Assembly (NCBI RefSeq): GCF_000263735.1
Contig: NC_017946.1
Location: 909,348-973,347, forward strand
Origin: Pyrococcus sp. ST04
GTDB taxonomy: Archaea > Methanobacteriota_B > Thermococci > Thermococcales > Thermococcaceae
Direction: 5' to 3'
Length of the DNA: 64,000 nt
This document shows, one piece after another, positions 35,533-44,688 of this stretch. The position numbers and the translations under genes were made by a program. Within the stretch, counting starts at the first letter, position 1. The number at the start of each line of letters is the position of its first letter. A model generated the notes under the pieces. That model was not told the origin of the DNA, made no database searches, and saw nothing but the letters and a program-made list of their open reading frames with translations.

Positions 35533-36862
35533 TTCTAATCTTTTCAAGGACTTCTTTTGGAGTCTTACCGAATATTAGGATCATAGGCTCCTTGCCGACA
35601 TCTCCCAGGTGGTATATGAGATCAGGCCTCTTCTTTGCCCTAGAAATTGCGGTTTCAATTCCCCATGGGATTGTTGCTCCTTCTCTTTCTTTAACTTCTA
35701 AGGGCTCCTCCCTTCTATCATAGAATGATACTATTAAGCCCTCCTCCTTTGCAAGGTCAATTATTTCTTCAGAGTACTTTATGTTTATCGCACTTCTGTA
35801 TTCCGGATAAAACTTCATATAAGTTAGAACTGCCCTGGCTAGGTGGTCACTTGCTCCAAATTCAACAGGTCCCACAGCTTTTACAGAGTTGCCGTATTTG
35901 ACTATCCTTCCTTTTACTCCAGCAACATCTTCTTTTGTTCTAGCGTATGGATGTGGTAAGGAATAGACAAAGTTTGTTCCAACCTCGGGAATTAGTTTGA
36001 CTGGATTTAGGTTCTCAAATTCCCTTACAGCTTTAGTCAGCTCTTCGTAGGTTCTCCACTTCTCTGCTGGAATCTCTATCCATGCAGATTGATTGACTGG
36101 GCAGTGACCCTTTCCTATTTTGTGTCCTGTAGCTATCCCCAAGGTTATGAATTCCTTTGCTATTTTTATTGCATCCTCCAGGGGAAATCCCTTCGCAAGA
36201 TTTGCAGTTATTGCTGCAGAAAAGCTACATCCAGTTCCATGTGTGCACCCTTCAACCCTGGGCGCTCTGTACTCTCTAAACGTTCCATTATGGTAGAGAA
36301 CGTCAATAGCTTCGTTCCCTTCTATGTGACCACCCTTGACTATAACAGCATGAGCTCCTGTTTCCTCGGCTATCTTTTTTGCGGCTGTTTTTGCGTCCTC
36401 CACTGTTTTTATCTTCATTCCGGACAGCTTTTCTGCTTCAAATCTGTTGGGAGTCACGAGTGTTGCTAGGGGAAGGATGTGTTTAATTAAAGCTTCCACA
36501 GCGTCTTCTCTGAGTAATGGGGCGCCGCTCTTGGCTATCATTACAGGATCTACAACTAGAGGGAAGTCATATTCCTTTACGGTCTTTGCAACTGCTTTTA
36601 TAATTTCTGCATTGCTCAGCATTCCTGTTTTTGCTGCATCTACCCCTATGTCTTCTGCAACCGCTTTAATTTGCTCTGAAACAACCTCGGGAGGTATGTC
36701 GTGGATGGCGGTGACGGCTTGAGTGTTTTGTGCAGTAACGGAGGTTATTGCAACTAGACCATGAACTCCAAATGCCGTGAATGTCTTAAGATCAGCCTCT
36801 ATTCCTGCTCCTCCTCCACTATCGCTTCCAGCTATCGTTAGTGCAGTTTTAACAAGTCTCAT
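35522..36862 (-). CDS. thiD: Bifunctional HMP/HMP-P kinase with C-terminal ThiN domain
   Basis: 446 residues. The ribokinase-fold ThiD domain occupies about 1-265 (IAGSDSGGGAGIEADLKTF; CTHGTGCSFSAAITANLAKG with the catalytic Cys-Gly anion hole). A ThiN domain of about 170 residues follows (GTNFVYSLPHPYARTKEDVAG, AIRYP-like central part, AISRAKKRPDLIYHLGDVGKEP). It phosphorylates hydroxymethylpyrimidine twice. ThiN-type domains can condense HMP-PP with thiazole phosphate, overlapping the job of ThiE encoded next to it. It is last in the operon, with ATGA overlap to thiE. Confidence 0.94.
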   Translation of the reverse strand: MRLVKTALTIAGSDSGGGAGIEADLKTFTAFGVHGLVAITSVTAQNTQAVTAIHDIPPEVVSEQIKAVAEDIGVDAAKTGMLSNAEIIKAVAKTVKEYDFPLVVDPVMIAKSGAPLLREDAVEALIKHILPLATLVTPNRFEAEKLSGMKIKTVEDAKTAAKKIAEETGAHAVIVKGGHIEGNEAIDVLYHNGTFREYRAPRVEGCTHGTGCSFSAAITANLAKGFPLEDAIKIAKEFITLGIATGHKIGKGHCPVNQSAWIEIPAEKWRTYEELTKAVREFENLNPVKLIPEVGTNFVYSLPHPYARTKEDVAGVKGRIVKYGNSVKAVGPVEFGASDHLARAVLTYMKFYPEYRSAINIKYSEEIIDLAKEEGLIVSFYDRREEPLEVKEREGATIPWGIETAISRAKKRPDLIYHLGDVGKEPMILIFGKTPKEVLEKIRIIL

Positions 36863-37482
36863 CTTAACACCTCCTCAACTATTTTTCTAAGTTCTTCCGT
36901 GGCTTTTCTAACATTTTCAGCACCCATAACAGCAGATATTACAGCTATTCCAGCCACTCCAGTTCTTAAAACCTCCCTAGCATTTTCAATGTTAATTCCT
37001 CCAATTGCAACGACGGGAATTTTAACGTTCTCTACAATTCTTCTCAGCCCTTTAATTCCTATAACTTTAACATCCTTCTTCGTTTTTGTAGGAAAGACCG
37101 AGCCAGCCCCAAGATAATCCGCTCCTTCTTTTTCTGCTCTTACAGCTTCTTCAAGGGAATAAACAGAGGCACCAACTATGAGGTTTGGGGCAATTTCCTT
37201 TGCCACTTTAATGGGCATATCTTCGGGGCCCAGCTGAACACCGTCTGCATCTACGGCTAGGGCCACGTCTATCCTGTCATCGACAAAGAACAGTGCCCCG
37301 TATTCTGTGGTTAGTCTCCTTATTTCTTTTCCCACCTCATACATTTCTTTTGTTGGAGCATTCTTTATTCTGAGCTGAATTGCGGTTGCTCCCCCCTCCA
37401 GAGCTTCTCTTACGGATTCAATTTCCGGTTTAAGTCTTCTATCGGTTATTACATATAGCCTTAATCTCTTCCTAAGGTTCAA
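36859..37482 (-). CDS. thiE: Thiamine-phosphate synthase
   Basis: 207 residues, TIM barrel. RLYVITDRRL, GGATAIQLRIKNA, FVDDRIDVALAVDADGVQLG, GASVYSLEEA, YLGAGSVFPTKTKKD and PVVAIGGI are the successive ThiE motifs. It joins HMP pyrophosphate and thiazole phosphate to thiamin phosphate. The TTG start at 37482 overlaps thiM by 11 nt, so translation is coupled. Confidence 0.96.
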   Translation of the reverse strand: MNLRKRLRLYVITDRRLKPEIESVREALEGGATAIQLRIKNAPTKEMYEVGKEIRRLTTEYGALFFVDDRIDVALAVDADGVQLGPEDMPIKVAKEIAPNLIVGASVYSLEEAVRAEKEGADYLGAGSVFPTKTKKDVKVIGIKGLRRIVENVKIPVVAIGGINIENAREVLRTGVAGIAVISAVMGAENVRKATEELRKIVEEVLR

Positions 37483-38266
37483 CTTTCACCACCCTCGCCA
37501 GCCTCTCTACTTCCTCTGGTGTTAAGGTGTATAGGTTGTCGTAGAGCTTAACATGGAAGCTCCCTGGAGCCTTTGCTTCTTCATAAGCCTTCTCCGCGGC
37601 CACTCCAAACACTACGAGGGCTGAAATGCTTGCATTTAGTGGAGTTTCAACGGCGAGGAATGCACCCGTTATTGCGGAAACCATGCAGCCGGTGCCAGTA
37701 ACCTTACCCAGCATTTCGTGTCCGTTGTAAATTGCATACACGCTCGTGCCATCACTTACGTAGTCAACCTTTCCAGTAACTGCTACCACCGTGGAGAACT
37801 CCTCAGCAGCCTTTATTGCGATCTCTTTTGCTTTCTCCTCTTCATAAGCTACAGAATCAACACCTCTTGTTTTCCCATGTTCCCCCAAAAGTGCCGAGAT
37901 TTCTCCGAAGTTACCCTTTAGGACGCTTATAGCATCTGAAGCGAGTATCTTTAGGGATACTTCTGTTCTTAATTTGGTTGCACCCGCACCAACTGGATCA
38001 AGAACTACTGGTTTCTTGTACTCACTTGCTAGCTCGACTGCCTTGAACATTGATTGTATCCAGTGTCTATCAAGGGTCCCGATGTTAATAACGATTGAAT
38101 CGGCTATCCTTATCATGTCTTCTAGCTCCTCCTCTGCATGGGCCATTACCGGAGATGCTCCAAGGGCAAGCAGGGCGTTGGCTGTTGTGTTCATAACTAC
38201 AAAATTCGTAATATTGTGAACCAGTGGTTTTCTCTCTCTAACTTTCTCTAGCGCCTCTCCAATCAT
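37472..38266 (-). CDS. thiM: Hydroxyethylthiazole kinase
   Basis: 264 residues. PLVHNITNFVVMNTTANALLA, LDPVGAGATKLR and KVTGTGCMVSAITGAFLA match ThiM, with the catalytic cysteine in GTGCM. It phosphorylates salvaged thiazole alcohol. ATG 38266 is chosen because GGTGGGAG precedes it and it forms an ATGA overlap with cytX. Confidence 0.96.
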   Translation of the reverse strand: MIGEALEKVRERKPLVHNITNFVVMNTTANALLALGASPVMAHAEEELEDMIRIADSIVINIGTLDRHWIQSMFKAVELASEYKKPVVLDPVGAGATKLRTEVSLKILASDAISVLKGNFGEISALLGEHGKTRGVDSVAYEEEKAKEIAIKAAEEFSTVVAVTGKVDYVSDGTSVYAIYNGHEMLGKVTGTGCMVSAITGAFLAVETPLNASISALVVFGVAAEKAYEEAKAPGSFHVKLYDNLYTLTPEEVERLARVVKVEP

Positions 38267-39513
38267 TTCTCCCACCTTGCGAGGATATAGTAAATCATGG
38301 CTGAAAGTAGAAATACCGGGATGCTGGCTCCTATTTTGTTTCCTATTGAACTGAGAATTGGGAAGCTAACGCCTATTAGGGATTCCATGGTAAGTCCAAT
38401 ATATACTATGAATCCAATAACCCATGCTATCACTCCTGATATCTTCAAGCTATTATCCTGGAGGAGCTCTTCGGGGTTGTAGCCTCTCTTCACAAGGAAG
38501 TAGTCTGTTATCATTATTGCGGCCAGGGGAACAAAAGCTCCACCAATTAGTAGTAGGAATGATTCGTACTTATCCACTGGAAATACGAGTGCTAGAAGGG
38601 TTCCAAGAGTTCCAACGAGAACAACGTGTAGCTTGGCATTTGCCTTAGGATTGATGTTCTTCCATGTCACAGATGCTGAGTATATATCCATGAACGTTGT
38701 GTTTAGTGTTGAAACAAGTACTATAAGCATAGCGGGGATTCCAAGCCCATAAGCTGCTATTATACTTATTGGGTCAGGTTGCTTTACGGCTATATTGCTT
38801 AGTGCCCCCAGGAAGTAACAGAAGGCAGATCCTACAAGATGACCAAGATAAGTTCCCCATGCGGCGTCATTTTTAGTTTTTGCAAATCTAGCATAGTCTG
38901 CTATTGTTGGGGCCCAGCTTAATGGCATTGCTATTACCAAATCCAAAGCTATCAACAATGGTAGTCCTCCCTCTCCAGGCCTGCTCCAGAGGTCTTGGAA
39001 GGAGTATTTTGAAAATATCACGAATAGGAGCCATATGCTTAGTATTCCGAGAAGAACTACGGAGGCCTTTTCTAGCCACTTCCACTTTTCTGGTCCAACT
39101 AAAGTCCATAGTGTAACGAGTATACCAAGTACGATGACCCATGCCATATAAGTTCCGGGAAATATTACATCCAAGGCCCTTCCACCAACTATCAACATTA
39201 TTGCAGTCCAGCCGATTAGCTGGAGGTAATTGAGGAAAGATGGAAGGACTGACCCGACTCTGCCCAGTGGACCTCTTGAAAGAACCATAGTCGGTAAACC
39301 AGTTTCCTGTCCCTCTATTGCTATCAAACTCATGACGGCATTCCCAAGCAAGTGACCTAGTATTATTATGAGGAGTGCTTCTTTAAGAGAGAGGTATGGA
39401 GTTAGAAGGGCTCCTGCCCATATAACAGCTATTCCAAAGTCCGCTCCAAACCATACTGAGAAGTTGCTCCAGAAGTCGAATACTCTCTCTTTCACGGGTT
39501 TTATGTCATACAT
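38263..39513 (-). CDS. cytX: NCS1-family transporter, predicted HMP transporter CytX
   Basis: 416 residues with about 12 membrane segments. Family features include FSVWFGADFGIAVIWAGALL, the LSRGPLGRVGSVLPSFLN loop and SWAPTIADYARFAKTKNDA. NCS1 proteins import pyrimidines and related bases. The position between tenA and thiM supports uptake of hydroxymethylpyrimidine or a thiamin breakdown product. ATG 39513 has GGGGTGGAG upstream and overlaps the tenA stop. Confidence 0.9.
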   Translation of the reverse strand: MYDIKPVKERVFDFWSNFSVWFGADFGIAVIWAGALLTPYLSLKEALLIIILGHLLGNAVMSLIAIEGQETGLPTMVLSRGPLGRVGSVLPSFLNYLQLIGWTAIMLIVGGRALDVIFPGTYMAWVIVLGILVTLWTLVGPEKWKWLEKASVVLLGILSIWLLFVIFSKYSFQDLWSRPGEGGLPLLIALDLVIAMPLSWAPTIADYARFAKTKNDAAWGTYLGHLVGSAFCYFLGALSNIAVKQPDPISIIAAYGLGIPAMLIVLVSTLNTTFMDIYSASVTWKNINPKANAKLHVVLVGTLGTLLALVFPVDKYESFLLLIGGAFVPLAAIMITDYFLVKRGYNPEELLQDNSLKISGVIAWVIGFIVYIGLTMESLIGVSFPILSSIGNKIGASIPVFLLSAMIYYILARWEK

Positions 39514-40147
39514 ATTCTCCACCCCTGTATGCTATATCCCAGAATAGTAGCTCGAACTTTGAGGTTTCCAGAAACACTTTCTTAGCCTTTAATTTCTCAA
39601 ATTCTCCATGTTTCTCAGCGAGCTCGTTGAGAATCCTTTCAATATTACTAACGTATTTTTCAAATTCTTTTGAGCTCCAATGGTCTATAAATTCCTGATA
39701 TGGACTTTCTTCCTTTAAATTGTTCTTTACCCAGTTCCATGCTTCATAGTATGCTTTTTCTTCACAATAAAATGCTGTAAAACCTTCGAGAAAGCTGCCC
39801 AATGAGGCAACATTTAGGAGATAGTTTACGTATGCCTTTGCTCTCCAGTCGATTTCTTCACTCCCCACATCAATGCCCAGCTCCTTTGCCTTCTTTTCGA
39901 ACATTTCGAGCTCTTTGGAGATGTAATATATGGACTCAGAAAAGAATGGCAACAGGTCATCTGGGGCTTTTGACATTAAGAGGGCCATAAATCTGAGGGC
40001 ATTCTTCACGAAGTAGTAGTCGTTAACAAGCCATTTAGCGAAGTTCTCTTTTCTTATTTTATTGTCTGCAATTTCTTGGAGAAATCTATGTGGGAGGAAT
40101 CTTTTCCATATTGGAGTGGCTTCCTTGAGTAACTCTTCAGAGAACAT
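39506..40147 (-). CDS. tenA: TenA-family aminohydrolase/transcription-activator homologue (second copy)
   Basis: 213 residues, all-helical haem-oxygenase-like fold. DYYFVKNALRFMALLMSKAP, ESIYYISKELEMFEKKAKEL and FEGFTAFYCEEKAYYEAWNW-like motifs (FLEGFTAFYCEEKAYYEAW) resemble the P. furiosus TenA structure. The FYCEEKAYYEAW motif suggests the glutamate-dependent TenA_E class. GGAGGGG precedes ATG 40147. It overlaps the upstream tenA gene. It probably salvages formylamino-pyrimidine products to HMP. Confidence 0.87.
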   Translation of the reverse strand: MFSEELLKEATPIWKRFLPHRFLQEIADNKIRKENFAKWLVNDYYFVKNALRFMALLMSKAPDDLLPFFSESIYYISKELEMFEKKAKELGIDVGSEEIDWRAKAYVNYLLNVASLGSFLEGFTAFYCEEKAYYEAWNWVKNNLKEESPYQEFIDHWSSKEFEKYVSNIERILNELAEKHGEFEKLKAKKVFLETSKFELLFWDIAYRGGEYV

Positions 40148-40781
40148 CGCTACCCCTCCATGCCATTTCCCAAAATGCAAGCTCAAACTTACTTCCTGTT
40201 ACGAAAATTCTCTTTAGACGCTCGTATTCTCCCCCAAGAGAGTCAATGATTTTCCTTAGCCTCTCTACAAGATTAAGATATTCTTTGCTTAGGTAAACCT
40301 CTCCCCATTCCTTGTAAATTCTGACTGGGTTCTTCTCAAGTCTCTCTTTGTGGTATTTAGCAATCTCAGCATAACTCCAGAAGCAGGGAAGAAGAGCTGT
40401 TAATCCTTCGGCAACAGTGCCCTTGTAGGCTGTTGAAAGCATGAAGTCCATGTATGCGGAGTTCACAAGGGTAGGTTCTGTTTTTATTGCCTCCTCGAGT
40501 GTAAGGTCAAGCTTTTGGAGAAGCTCCTCGTAATTCCTCATTTCAGTTGTTATCTCCTCCTTTGCTAGCTCTAGAATTTCTGCAATTAGTGGATACTCAG
40601 CTTTAGAGGCTATTACAGAGAGGGCTCTTGTTAAGCCAACCAAGTAATTGAAGTCTTGAAGGACATAAAATTTAAACTTCTCAATTGGAAGGTCTCCAGA
40701 ATACAGCTGAACAACGAAGGGGTGATTAAATATTCTTCTCCATATCTCATCTGATTCTTTCCTTAGTTTTTCGGTTATCAC
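40137..40781 (-). CDS. tenA: TenA-family thiaminase II-like (first copy, TenA_C type)
   Basis: 214 residues. LQDFNYLVGLTRALSVIASK, EEITTEMRNYEELLQKL and EGLTALLPCFWSYAEIAKYH are the TenA signature. The ALLPC cysteine is the nucleophile of thiaminase II enzymes, which the other copy lacks in this context. It would release HMP from damaged thiamin. GTG 40781 is favoured (GGTGG upstream); GTGs at 40787 and 40790 are in frame. It leads the operon tenA-tenA-cytX-thiM-thiE-thiD. Confidence 0.9.
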   Translation of the reverse strand: MITEKLRKESDEIWRRIFNHPFVVQLYSGDLPIEKFKFYVLQDFNYLVGLTRALSVIASKAEYPLIAEILELAKEEITTEMRNYEELLQKLDLTLEEAIKTEPTLVNSAYMDFMLSTAYKGTVAEGLTALLPCFWSYAEIAKYHKERLEKNPVRIYKEWGEVYLSKEYLNLVERLRKIIDSLGGEYERLKRIFVTGSKFELAFWEMAWRGSDVL

Positions 40782-40811
40782 ACCCACCACCGAGTAGTCA
40801 CTAGAATGATG

Positions 40812-40850
40812 TTTTTATAACTCTTTTGTTGAAAATCATAACATGGTTAT
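40812..40850 (-). promoter_or_regulatory. Thiamin operon promoter with inverted repeat
   Basis: On the minus strand the TATA element is gttataaaaac (about 40811-40822), some 30 nt before the tenA start. Upstream, ATAAC-ATG-GTTAT (40838-40850) forms a perfect 5-bp inverted repeat 20 nt from the TATA box. This is a plausible regulator site. No TPP riboswitch-like fold was seen in the very short leader. Confidence 0.4.
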
Positions 40851-40874
40851 AAAGTGGAATAAAAAATAAAGGGT

Positions 40875-41405
40875 TTATTTTCTCTCATATATGCCAACAA
40901 GCTCCGCTTCAGCCAGAATATGACCTTTCATAGCTTTCTCTAGCTCCTTTTTTGTACTACCTGGCTTTAATGAAAGCTCCGTGTCTAGGGCATAAATTTT
41001 GAAGTGATAATGATGAACTCCATGACTCCGAGGTGGGCATGGTCCATTATACCCAACCCTGCCAAAATCATTAATCCCTTGAATCATGTGGATAGGCTTT
41101 TCAACAACAGCTTCTTTGGGTATTCCTTCCGGAATTTCGGTAGTGACTGGAATGTTCCAGGCAACCCAGTGTATGAAAGTTCCACCAGGAGCGTCTGGAT
41201 CTTCAACAATTATTGCTAGGGTTTTGGCATTTTCTGGAATGTTCTCAATTCTCAGTGGAGGATTTATATCAGCTCCCTCGCAGGTATACTTTTTTGGTAT
41301 AATACCATTTTCTTCAAAAACAGAAGATACCTTCATTTTTTCTCCACCCCCGATGCAACCCGAAGCTAAAATTATTAAAATCAAGAGATAACTGGCTGTC
41401 TTCAT
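40875..41405 (-). CDS. PEBP/YbhB-family lipoprotein
   Basis: 176 residues. A signal peptide with lipobox LASGC (C17) is followed by the PEBP fold: EDPDAPGGTFIHWVAWNIP, GYNGPCPPRSHGVHHYHFKIYAL. The ligand-pocket DPDAP, HW and GPCPPxGxHHY motifs are intact. The family (phosphatidylethanolamine-binding protein/Raf kinase inhibitor) binds small anions or phospholipids. The extracellular partner is unknown. ATGA overlap with the upstream DUF257 gene. Confidence 0.9.
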   Translation of the reverse strand: MKTASYLLILIILASGCIGGGEKMKVSSVFEENGIIPKKYTCEGADINPPLRIENIPENAKTLAIIVEDPDAPGGTFIHWVAWNIPVTTEIPEGIPKEAVVEKPIHMIQGINDFGRVGYNGPCPPRSHGVHHYHFKIYALDTELSLKPGSTKKELEKAMKGHILAEAELVGIYERK

Positions 41406-42082
41406 ATAACGTTCCCCCTGAAGACATCTCTAATGGGGATCATTATTTTCCGAGTTTTCGCTTTCATAGCCCATATATCTTTAATGATATTTACTATTAA
41501 CGTGTCTTTATCCTGTTCAAGTCTCAGTACTGAGGTTACGAGATCCTCTAATATAGGGAGGGGTTTAGACATCAGGTTATCAACAAGGGGATACTCAAAG
41601 AAATAAAAGGCGATTCTGTTTTCGTTCGTTATAAATTCTTTTATTGCCCCTATTATTGTACTTATTTCTACTGGGTTATCATTTAGCACGAAAAGTCTAT
41701 CCAATCCAAACACAAGGTCAAAGAACTGCTCTTTGGGAGCGACTTTTTCGAAAGCTTCTCTGTATATGGTTAGGTACATTCTTAGATCACTTTCAAATGG
41801 TACCTTTTTTGCTATTTCTCCAATATCCTTAACGCCTCCTATTTTGAATATTTTCATGTTTTCAGCCTTTAATATATCAACTCCCATGAGCTTGAGATGT
41901 TCTGCATAGATGGGGAACGTGTCTAAAATATCTTCAACTAGGATGGGTACATTTAAAATTCTTGATGCTTCAAATATGGCCTTTATGAGAATTTCTATTC
42001 CTATTTTTGCTGAATTTTCAACTATTATTGTTTCTCCAAATTTCTTTTCAAGAATGAGTGAGTTTAGAAGCTGTAATGTCAT
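41402..42082 (-). CDS. DUF257 family protein (Thermococcales-specific)
   Basis: 226 residues. It resembles its upstream neighbour in layout (FGETIIVENSAKIGIEILIKAIFEASR; LRMYLTIYREAFEKVAPKEQ; FDLVFGLDRLFVL). DUF257 proteins look like degenerate RecA/KaiC folds without a P-loop, and none is seen here. ATGA overlaps join it to the neighbouring paralogue and to the PEBP gene. No function is known. Confidence 0.78.
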   Translation of the reverse strand: MTLQLLNSLILEKKFGETIIVENSAKIGIEILIKAIFEASRILNVPILVEDILDTFPIYAEHLKLMGVDILKAENMKIFKIGGVKDIGEIAKKVPFESDLRMYLTIYREAFEKVAPKEQFFDLVFGLDRLFVLNDNPVEISTIIGAIKEFITNENRIAFYFFEYPLVDNLMSKPLPILEDLVTSVLRLEQDKDTLIVNIIKDIWAMKAKTRKIMIPIRDVFRGNVI

Positions 42083-42738
42083 AACTCACCACCTATATCT
42101 ACTGTTATCTCTCTACCAATGAAATCTGGAGCGGTAGTTTTCAAAATTCTAACATGTGCATTAGTTGATATTGGTTCTATTTCTGCAATGCTACTTGCTA
42201 TCCTTTCTAACTCTATTTTAATTGGAAACGGAAGTGTTTCTAAGACGTCCTTGTTTACTAGGTAGAATGCCTTTCTTGAAGTGTTACCCAAAAACCTCTG
42301 AACTTCCATAAGAGAGAGGTATATTTCTAAAGGGCTATTCATTGACTTGAATAGTGCCTCAATGCCAAGAACTATGTTAATGTACTCTCCCAGCTCTTTT
42401 GATATTTCCTCAAAAATTTTTGAGTATTCTCTCAGGTATACCCTGGGTTCTGAAGTTCTTTTGATTTCCCCTACTACCTTTCCGATTCTCTGCTTTCCTC
42501 CCGTTTTTATTACATAAGCCTCACCAAGATTCAGATTAATCCCAAGAAGTCTAAGTCGGGTTATAAGGACTGCTAGAGCGTCGAAGTTGTCATCTATTAG
42601 GACGGGAATTTCTTTTTCTCTTGCATACTGCAACAGTTTTAAAACAACGAACTCGGGAACGAAGGAAGGTGGATAAGTTATTAGGATAGTTTCACCAAAT
42701 TTTGGAACGTCGAATAGTTTGAGTATGATATCCTCCAA
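42079..42738 (-). CDS. DUF257 family protein (Thermococcales-specific), paralogue
   Basis: 219 residues. FGETILITYPPSFVPEFVVLK, VLIDDNFDALAVLITRLRLLG and PRVYLREYSKIFEEISKELG correspond segment by segment to the downstream DUF257 protein, so the pair is a tandem duplication. No Walker A is visible. It heads the unit DUF257-DUF257-PEBP. DUF257 genes occur in multiple copies in Pyrococcus and their role is unknown. Confidence 0.78.
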   Translation of the reverse strand: MEDIILKLFDVPKFGETILITYPPSFVPEFVVLKLLQYAREKEIPVLIDDNFDALAVLITRLRLLGINLNLGEAYVIKTGGKQRIGKVVGEIKRTSEPRVYLREYSKIFEEISKELGEYINIVLGIEALFKSMNSPLEIYLSLMEVQRFLGNTSRKAFYLVNKDVLETLPFPIKIELERIASSIAEIEPISTNAHVRILKTTAPDFIGREITVDIGGEL

Positions 42739-42795
42739 AATACATCACCAATCTCTTTGATAATCCAAGAAATAAAAAATTTGTGAAGAATGGTA

Positions 42796-43992
42796 CTAAG
42801 TTTCTCTGAATAGTCCGTACTTCTTTGGATCATAGAAGGGTGGAGTGACTGTGACTGCTTTCTTTCTCTGTCCTCTTATCTCTATCTCAATCTCAATTCC
42901 AGGCTTTGCATATTCTTCTTTAACAAAGGCGATCCCTATTCCAATGCCAAGAAGTGGGGACATTGTTCCACTCGTAACTTCTCCTATTTCCTTACCTTCT
43001 GCATATACCTTGTATCCTTCCCTTGGAATTCCTTTATCCACCATCTTGAAGTGGACAAGTTTTCTTCCTAGCCCTCTCTCTTTCTGCTTGAGTAATGCTT
43101 CTTTTCCTATGAAGTCCTTATCCCAGTATATTGCAAACTCAAGGTTAGCTTGGAGGGGGGTAACCTCATCTATGTCCGTGCTTAAAAGCTGTAATTCTTT
43201 GGTCTCATTTCCGTAAAGCGTGTAACCGGCCTCAAGTCTCAGCGTATCTCTTGCTCCTAGGCCAGCAGGCTTAATTCCATACTTCTTACCTTCCTCAAGT
43301 ATTCTCTCCCAAACGTGGAGGGCCTTTTCTGGTTCTCCCCTCTTACTTTCATCTGGATGGTAGGGGTTTGCATCTTCTATGTACACTTCGAATCCATTTT
43401 CTCCAGTGTACCCGCTTCTTGAAAGTAGCATTTTAATTCCGTCGAGTTCCACCCATCTTGCTTGGAACCACCACATTTCGTTTATGTCTATTCCGAACAG
43501 ATCCTTGGCTAAATCCCTGGCTTTTGGACCTTGAACTGCAAACATTGCTATGTCGTAGGTTTTGAGCTCTATCTCTAAATCCAACTTCGTGAACTGTTCT
43601 ATTGTTTTCTTTAGGTATGTAAACCAAGCATAGAGCTTCTCAAAAGCATCAGCGTCACAAATCATAAAGTACTCGTTGTTTCCCATATTGAAGACGAGGG
43701 TTTCATCCTTTATTGCTCCCCTTTCATTTAGAACGAGAGTATAGGTTCCACTTATTGCTGGCGGTTTACTAATGTCGTTAGTTGTTACGTACTGGAGGAA
43801 CTTTAGTGCATCCTTGCCCCTAAATACAATTTCTCCCATATGAGAGACATCAAAAACTCCAACTGCATTCCTTACAGCTAGGTGCTCCTCCTTTATGCTT
43901 GAGTACCATATAGGCATCTCCCAGCCAGCAAAAACTTCAATTTTCTTTGCATGTTCCTTATGCCAATCAAAAAGATGGACCCTTTTTGCCAT
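42796..43992 (-). CDS. gcvT: Glycine cleavage system T protein (aminomethyltransferase)
   Basis: 398 residues. [72 protein letters not shown] and [15 protein letters not shown] are GcvT motifs along its full length. It transfers the methylene group of glycine to tetrahydrofolate (or a related pterin) in the glycine cleavage complex. The other subunits are not in this window. It is monocistronic, with GGTGG before the ATG. Confidence 0.96.
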   Translation of the reverse strand: MAKRVHLFDWHKEHAKKIEVFAGWEMPIWYSSIKEEHLAVRNAVGVFDVSHMGEIVFRGKDALKFLQYVTTNDISKPPAISGTYTLVLNERGAIKDETLVFNMGNNEYFMICDADAFEKLYAWFTYLKKTIEQFTKLDLEIELKTYDIAMFAVQGPKARDLAKDLFGIDINEMWWFQARWVELDGIKMLLSRSGYTGENGFEVYIEDANPYHPDESKRGEPEKALHVWERILEEGKKYGIKPAGLGARDTLRLEAGYTLYGNETKELQLLSTDIDEVTPLQANLEFAIYWDKDFIGKEALLKQKERGLGRKLVHFKMVDKGIPREGYKVYAEGKEIGEVTSGTMSPLLGIGIGIAFVKEEYAKPGIEIEIEIRGQRKKAVTVTPPFYDPKKYGLFRET

Positions 43993-44148
43993 TCAGACCA
44001 CCTCCTCGGAAAATATTTCACTTTCGTAATATAATTTTTGTGTCTTAAATTTTGAGCAGAGCATTGAAAGTTCTCTAGATAGTATAGAATCGTTCATCAT
44101 TTGTACAAGCGATAATCTGATATACTATTCCCACACAATGAGGTGTTG

Positions 44149-44688
44149 ATGGAGGGAAACTTGCCATTTATAATATTCAAAACAAAGAAAGGGAAGTTTG
44201 CAATTGATGCATATCTAATTACGAGGGTGGAAAAGATCGAAAGAATTGCTGTTTTGATAAGAAAAGCTGATAATATGTCTGAGATACCTGAGATACCTGA
44301 AAATTTGACAATAAACACAAAGAACTTTGAGGAATTCATTGAATATGCTATGGAAAAAATAAGGAGGAAATCTGGGAAAACAATGAACAGTAGGTTAAGG
44401 AAGATGAGACGATGGAATATTTTTAGGTTTCTTGGAATCCCTACGGGTCATTCCAGGCATATCTCGGAAGAAGAGAGGTTAGCAAAGGAAAATAGAGAGG
44501 CACTTTTAGCTCTTGGTATTATGGAGAACGTGTTTAGGGGAGAATTAGAGGTTCTTGGTTTTGGAATTGCAAAAGTTGAGTTGAGAGAGGGGCGAGTGTT
44601 CCTAAATGGTGCCTTTGATCCCGTGTATACAGAGTTAATAAAAACTGATATGAGAGCAGCAATGGGATTATTAGAGATCCTTAGATAA
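44149..44688 (+). CDS. Conserved hypothetical protein
   Basis: 179 residues from ATG 44149 (GAGGTG at 44140-44145; GTG and TTG in frame just before). It begins with a beta-rich part, FIIFKTKKGKFAIDAYLITR, then has a basic helical middle (KIRRKSGKTMNSRLRKMRRW) and a C-terminal FGIAKVELREGRVFLNG. No family is recognised. It contains a short near-tandem repeat, gagatacct, at 44280-44297. Convergent with prolidase, overlapping by 8 nt. Confidence 0.6.
   Translation: MEGNLPFIIFKTKKGKFAIDAYLITRVEKIERIAVLIRKADNMSEIPEIPENLTINTKNFEEFIEYAMEKIRRKSGKTMNSRLRKMRRWNIFRFLGIPTGHSRHISEEERLAKENREALLALGIMENVFRGELEVLGFGIAKVELREGRVFLNGAFDPVYTELIKTDMRAAMGLLEILR

Noticed and set aside
40782-40811. TPP riboswitch in front of the thiamin operon
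   Set aside because: The leader is only a few nucleotides long by the TATA position, and no conserved THI-box sequence is present.
44040-44130. Minus-strand ATGATGA near 44095 as a C box
   Set aside because: No D, D' or C' box follows at usable distance.
44280-44297. Short direct repeat gagatacct in the 44.1 kb gene
   Set aside because: Only two units, in frame, encoding EIPEIPE; ordinary protein repeat, not a CRISPR or mobile feature.
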